The position numbers were made by a program, and so were the translations under genes. A stretch of DNA of 9,813 nucleotides from Alphaproteobacteria bacterium (GTDB taxonomy: Bacteria > Pseudomonadota > Alphaproteobacteria > Reyranellales > Reyranellaceae), in the NCBI GenBank assembly GCA_005884705.1, contig VBAF01000207.1:1-9813 (forward strand), in the 5' to 3' direction. Of this stretch, positions 7,456 to 9,813 are shown in pieces (position 1 is the first letter of the stretch; every line of letters starts with the position of its first letter). The notes under the pieces were generated by a model. It was given only the letters and a program-made list of their open reading frames with translations. It did not search any database and was not told where the DNA came from.

Positions 7456-7912
7456 GCACCCCCAACTTCTGCAGGAGCTGGACGAGCAGGGGCATCTGCC
7501 CCGGCGTGATCTTCTGGAGCGCGACTGACCCGGGGAACCAGGCCGCTCGATCCACTTCGGGGAAGGCTTGCGTCTTGCCCGAGCGCGGCGGCCATTCGAT
7601 CTCGAAGCTGTTGCTGGTAATAGCCGCGGCATCGGGGCCGGCCTCGACGGCCCAGGCCTCGATCACCTTGCCGCTCGCGATCTTCACCGGATCGAGCGGC
7701 GTGAAGGCGCCGTCGATCGCCTGACCCGTCTCCTCGCGGAATTCGCGCTGCGCCGCCTTCAGCGGATCCTCGTCCGGATCGATCTCGCCTTTGGGGATCG
7801 ACCAGGCGCCGTCGTCCTTGTTCTTCCAGAACGGCCCGCCGGGATGAACCAGGAAGAACTCCGGCCCTTCGTCGCGCCGGCGCCAGGCGAGGATGCCGGC
7901 GCTGCGTTTCAT
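7358..7912 (-). CDS. Nudix hydrolase
   Basis: A 184-residue frame with a complete Nudix box (G-x5-E-x7-REU-x-EE-x-GU) at residues 42-64: GEIDPDEDP then REFREETGQ, preceded by WSIPK. It would hydrolyse a nucleoside diphosphate linked to another moiety, with the box glutamates binding Mg2+. The domain also shows LVHPGGPFWKNKD and EIEWPPRSGKTQAFPEVDRAAWF, features of a common ~150-residue Nudix subfamily of unknown substrate. The domain ends near LLQKLG (about residue 151, near 7460). The last ~33 residues are Arg/Thr/Ala/Pro-rich, lie antisense to the membrane-protein gene and look like readthrough past a lost stop rather than real domain. The ATG (7910-7912) overlaps the TGA of the acyl-CoA synthetase tail as ATGA, so translation was probably coupled to that gene. 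Confidence 0.88.
   Translation of the reverse strand: MKRSAGILAWRRRDEGPEFFLVHPGGPFWKNKDDGAWSIPKGEIDPDEDPLKAAQREFREETGQAIDGAFTPLDPVKIASGKVIEAWAVEAGPDAAAITSNSFEIEWPPRSGKTQAFPEVDRAAWFPGSVALQKITPGQMPLLVQLLQKLGVPTPPVPPRGAPTRRRARSGTTARRTAASTRRR
7410..7431. repeat. GC-rich hairpin in the overlap of two convergent genes
   Basis: GCGCGCCG (7410-7417) and CGGCGCGC (7424-7431) form a perfect 8-base stem around a 6-base loop. It lies inside the 3' end of the membrane-protein gene and the antisense tail of the Nudix frame. Its place between convergent genes suggests it might slow or end transcription in both directions, but it has no T-tract and such GC palindromes are common at this base composition. 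Confidence 0.25.
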
Positions 7913-8148
7913 TCCACGACGTGGCGGATCTGGAAGCCGCCCAGCAGCTCGGCGCAGCGCTTGGCGATCGCCTCGCGCGGCGCGCCGCTCGCCCGCACCA
8001 CGGCGAGCGTGCCGTGCGTCGGATCGTTGCGCACGATCACGTCGATGCTCACGCCCTTGGCCTTCAGCGGCGTGAGTGCCGCCTCGAAGGCACGCTGTGC
8101 AGCGTCAAGGCGGAGCGCCGGCTTGAAGATCTTGCCGACGCCGGTCAG
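7909..8148 (-). pseudogene. Detached C-terminal tail of the upstream acyl-CoA synthetase
   Basis: From CTG at 8146-8148 the minus strand reads LTGVGKIFKPALRLD and continues open for 79 codons to the TGA at 7909-7911, in a different frame from the synthetase ORF that ends at 8145. LTGVGKIFKP is the A10 motif of acyl-CoA synthetases, with the lysine that acts in adenylate formation; the rest (AAQRAFEAALTPLKAKG...ELLGGFQIRHVVE) matches the C-terminal extension of the ~630-residue synthetase family. There is no good start codon or Shine-Dalgarno, so it is not an independent gene. The codon pattern remains typical, meaning the break is recent or an error. Its stop overlaps the Nudix ATG as ATGA. 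Confidence 0.82.
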
Positions 8149-9701
8149 CCGGGGATCTCCTTGCGGCAGAACTCGCGCAGCTCGTCGGGCGTCGCGGTGG
8201 CGCCGGGCTTGAGCTGGACGAAGGCGAACGGCAGTTCGCCGGCGTACGTGTCGGGCAGACCGACCGCCGCGGCGGTCTCGACCGCGGGATGGCGCACCAG
8301 CGCCTCCTCGATCACGATCGGATCGATGTTGTGGCCGCCGCGGATGATCAGGTCCTTCGAGCGCCCGGTGAGCCAGAGATAGCCGTCTTCATCGAGCCGC
8401 CCGAGATCGCCGCTATCGAGCCAGCCGTCGGCCAGCATCGCGCCCTGGTCGTGGCGCGGGTCGAGGTAGCCCGGCGTCACCTGGGGCCCGCGCATCAGCA
8501 CGTGGCCGATCGTGCCGAGCGGGCAGTCGCCGCGGATCGTGCCGTCGGCGCCGACGTCGGCGATGCGCACCTCGGTGTAGGGCAGGCGGAGGCCGACCGA
8601 GCCCGGCCGGCGCTCGCCGTGCATCGGGTTCATGGTCGAATAGCAATGCACCTCGGTCATGCCGTAGCCCTCGACCACCGGCACGCCGAGCTCGCCCTCG
8701 ATGCGGCGGATCAGCTCGACCGGCACGGTCGAGCCGCCCGACACGAAGACCTTGAGCGAGGAGAGGTCGTGCCCGTCGCGCGGCACGTTCATGATCGCCG
8801 CCAGCGAGGTCGGCACGGCGCCCGCCACCGTCACCTTGTTGCGGTCGATGATGCCCCAGAAGTCGCGCACCACGTTGGGATTGCGCGCGCCGAGCGGCGT
8901 CGGGATCACCACCGTCCAGCCGCTCGCCACCGCCGACAGCGCGCCGAAGATCGTGCCGCCGACATGGAACTGCGGCAGCGGGTTGAGCAACACCGCGCCC
9001 GGGGCGAGATCGAACAGCAGCGCGTTGCTCCAGGCCGCCAGCGCCAGCGCGCCGTGGGTGTGGCGCGCGAGCTTGGGCAGGCCGGTGGTGCCGCCGGTGT
9101 GGAACAGCGCGGCCAGCGTGTCGCGCGCCAGGTATTTGGGTGCGACCAGCTTGTCCGGCTGCCGGGCGATCGCCGCCTCGAAGTCGATGACGCCCGGCAT
9201 CCTGCCTTGACCGCCGACGCGGAAGACCTTGAGGCCGGGCATTGCCGCGCGAATCGCCTCGACCTTGGGCCAGATGTCGGGGAACAGCGACGGATCGGCA
9301 GCGATCAGCGCCGTGGCGCCGGCCTCCTTCATGATGCCGGCGATCTGCGCGGCGTTGAGGAAGTAGTTCACCGGATTGGCGACCGCGGCGATCTCCGCGC
9401 CCCACAGCGCGAAGAAGGTCTCCGGCCCGCTTGGCATCAGGAGGGTGACGGTGTCCTCGGGGCCGACGCCCTCGGCGTGCAGCAGGTTCGCGGTCTGGAT
9501 CACGCGTTTCCGCAGCTCGGCGAAAGTGACGTTGCGCACCGGATCGTTGGCCGTCGTGCCGGAGAGGAAGCGGATCGCCGTGCGGTCGGCGTGCTGCTCG
9601 GCCGCCTCCTCGATCAGGTCGAGCACGCTCCGCTGCCGGATGCGCGTGAGCACCGGCAGCTTCTCCAGCGCGGCAATGTCGTGTTGCGTTCGTACGGTCA
9701 T
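8145..9701 (-). CDS. Acyl-CoA synthetase (AMP-binding, ~630-residue type), C-terminally truncated by internal deletion/frameshift
   Basis: A 518-residue ANL-superfamily adenylating enzyme resembling the ~630-residue AMP-binding acyl-CoA synthetases (PRK07529-type). Visible motifs: A3 HTGGTTGLPK at 201-210, A5 EGYGMTE at 344-350, the A7 segment DGWLDSGDLG at 425-434, and the A8 hinge GRSKDLIIRGGHNIDP at 446-461. The frame stops at 8145-8147 right after CRKEIPG. The expected A10 segment with the catalytic lysine follows in another frame (8148 down to 7909), so the protein as written should be unable to form the adenylate normally. I chose the ATG at 9699-9701 because MTVRTQHDIAALEKLPV matches the family's usual N-terminus. 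The in-frame ATG at 9767 adds 22 residues with A/T-ending codons (AAT, AAA, AGA, CCA, CCT) unlike the rest of the gene. It would normally give fatty or related acyl-CoA, with its 3' end coupled to the Nudix gene. Confidence 0.88.
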   Translation of the reverse strand: MTVRTQHDIAALEKLPVLTRIRQRSVLDLIEEAAEQHADRTAIRFLSGTTANDPVRNVTFAELRKRVIQTANLLHAEGVGPEDTVTLLMPSGPETFFALWGAEIAAVANPVNYFLNAAQIAGIMKEAGATALIAADPSLFPDIWPKVEAIRAAMPGLKVFRVGGQGRMPGVIDFEAAIARQPDKLVAPKYLARDTLAALFHTGGTTGLPKLARHTHGALALAAWSNALLFDLAPGAVLLNPLPQFHVGGTIFGALSAVASGWTVVIPTPLGARNPNVVRDFWGIIDRNKVTVAGAVPTSLAAIMNVPRDGHDLSSLKVFVSGGSTVPVELIRRIEGELGVPVVEGYGMTEVHCYSTMNPMHGERRPGSVGLRLPYTEVRIADVGADGTIRGDCPLGTIGHVLMRGPQVTPGYLDPRHDQGAMLADGWLDSGDLGRLDEDGYLWLTGRSKDLIIRGGHNIDPIVIEEALVRHPAVETAAAVGLPDTYAGELPFAFVQLKPGATATPDELREFCRKEIPG

Positions 9702-9775
9702 CTTGTTGTCCGCGAGCGGAGGCAATGGATGGGCGATGCTTCTCAGGGCTGCTTTGCGGTCATTCATCGCTCACG

Positions 9776-9781
9776 AGTATA
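9776..9781 (-). promoter_or_regulatory. Possible -10 box upstream of the second acyl-CoA synthetase
   Basis: TATACT on the minus strand lies about 75 bases upstream of the preferred start at 9701, in an A/T-richer patch. No good -35 hexamer sits at 16-18 bases upstream, so this is only a weak candidate. If real, it would place transcription start near 9769, which fits the 9701 start better than 9767. Confidence 0.22.
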
Positions 9782-9813
9782 GCTTGCAGGTGTATACCGG
9801 CGATTTGAACTTT

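Noticed and set aside
8289..9782. Plus-strand open frame of 497 codons opposite the second acyl-CoA synthetase
   Set aside because: Composition (Arg/His/Asp/Ala-rich) is that of an antisense shadow; the minus strand carries clear ANL motifs.
1..9813. tRNA, rRNA, phage, transposase or defence genes
   Set aside because: No recognisable RNA-gene sequence or protein motif for any of these on either strand; nearly all bases are accounted for by metabolic genes.

Overview
This window is GC-rich throughout, with strong G/C bias at third codon positions. It has tightly packed catabolic-type genes and a dispersed palindromic element of the kind whose translation reads CHPERSEGS. Together these suggest an alphaproteobacterium (Rhodospirillales/Hyphomicrobiales-like, for example Reyranella or Bradyrhizobium relatives). 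The lineage is an inference from style only; there is no rRNA or other marker gene.

Layout. (1) Positions 5125 down to 1, minus strand: a five-gene cluster read leftward. It encodes a glyoxalase/VOC-fold protein, an AMP-dependent acyl-CoA synthetase interrupted by a single-base frameshift, a zinc-free-type medium-chain dehydrogenase/quinone oxidoreductase, a PaaI-like hotdog thioesterase, and the N-terminal 434 residues of a Tat-exported family 5 (Dpp/Opp-type) ABC solute-binding protein that runs off the left edge. Two of the junctions are 4-base GTGA overlaps and the other gaps are 25 and 51 bases, so this looks like one operon for uptake and CoA-dependent processing of an unknown acid or peptide-like substrate. 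(2) Positions 5126-5290: a 165-base divergent intergenic region, more than half of it a REP-like inverted repeat plus a partial third copy. (3) Positions 5291-7455, plus strand: a HyuB (N-methylhydantoinase B/oxoprolinase beta) subunit with no HyuA beside it, followed after 14 bases by a small four-helix membrane protein with a histidine cluster. (4) Positions 9701 down to 7358, minus strand: a second, ~630-residue-type acyl-CoA synthetase that has lost a short internal segment and is out of frame near its C-terminus. Its 79-codon tail remains and ends in an ATGA overlap with a Nudix hydrolase gene. The Nudix reading frame runs 98 bases into the convergent membrane-protein gene.

The main things worth checking are the two independent lesions in acyl-CoA synthetase genes in under 10 kb (true decay or assembly error), the orphan HyuB, the histidine-rich membrane protein, and the repeat occupying the divergent promoter region. 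I see no CRISPR array, phage, transposase, tRNA, rRNA or recognisable defence system, and no convincing new system; this is mostly an ordinary metabolic region with decaying or mis-assembled genes.
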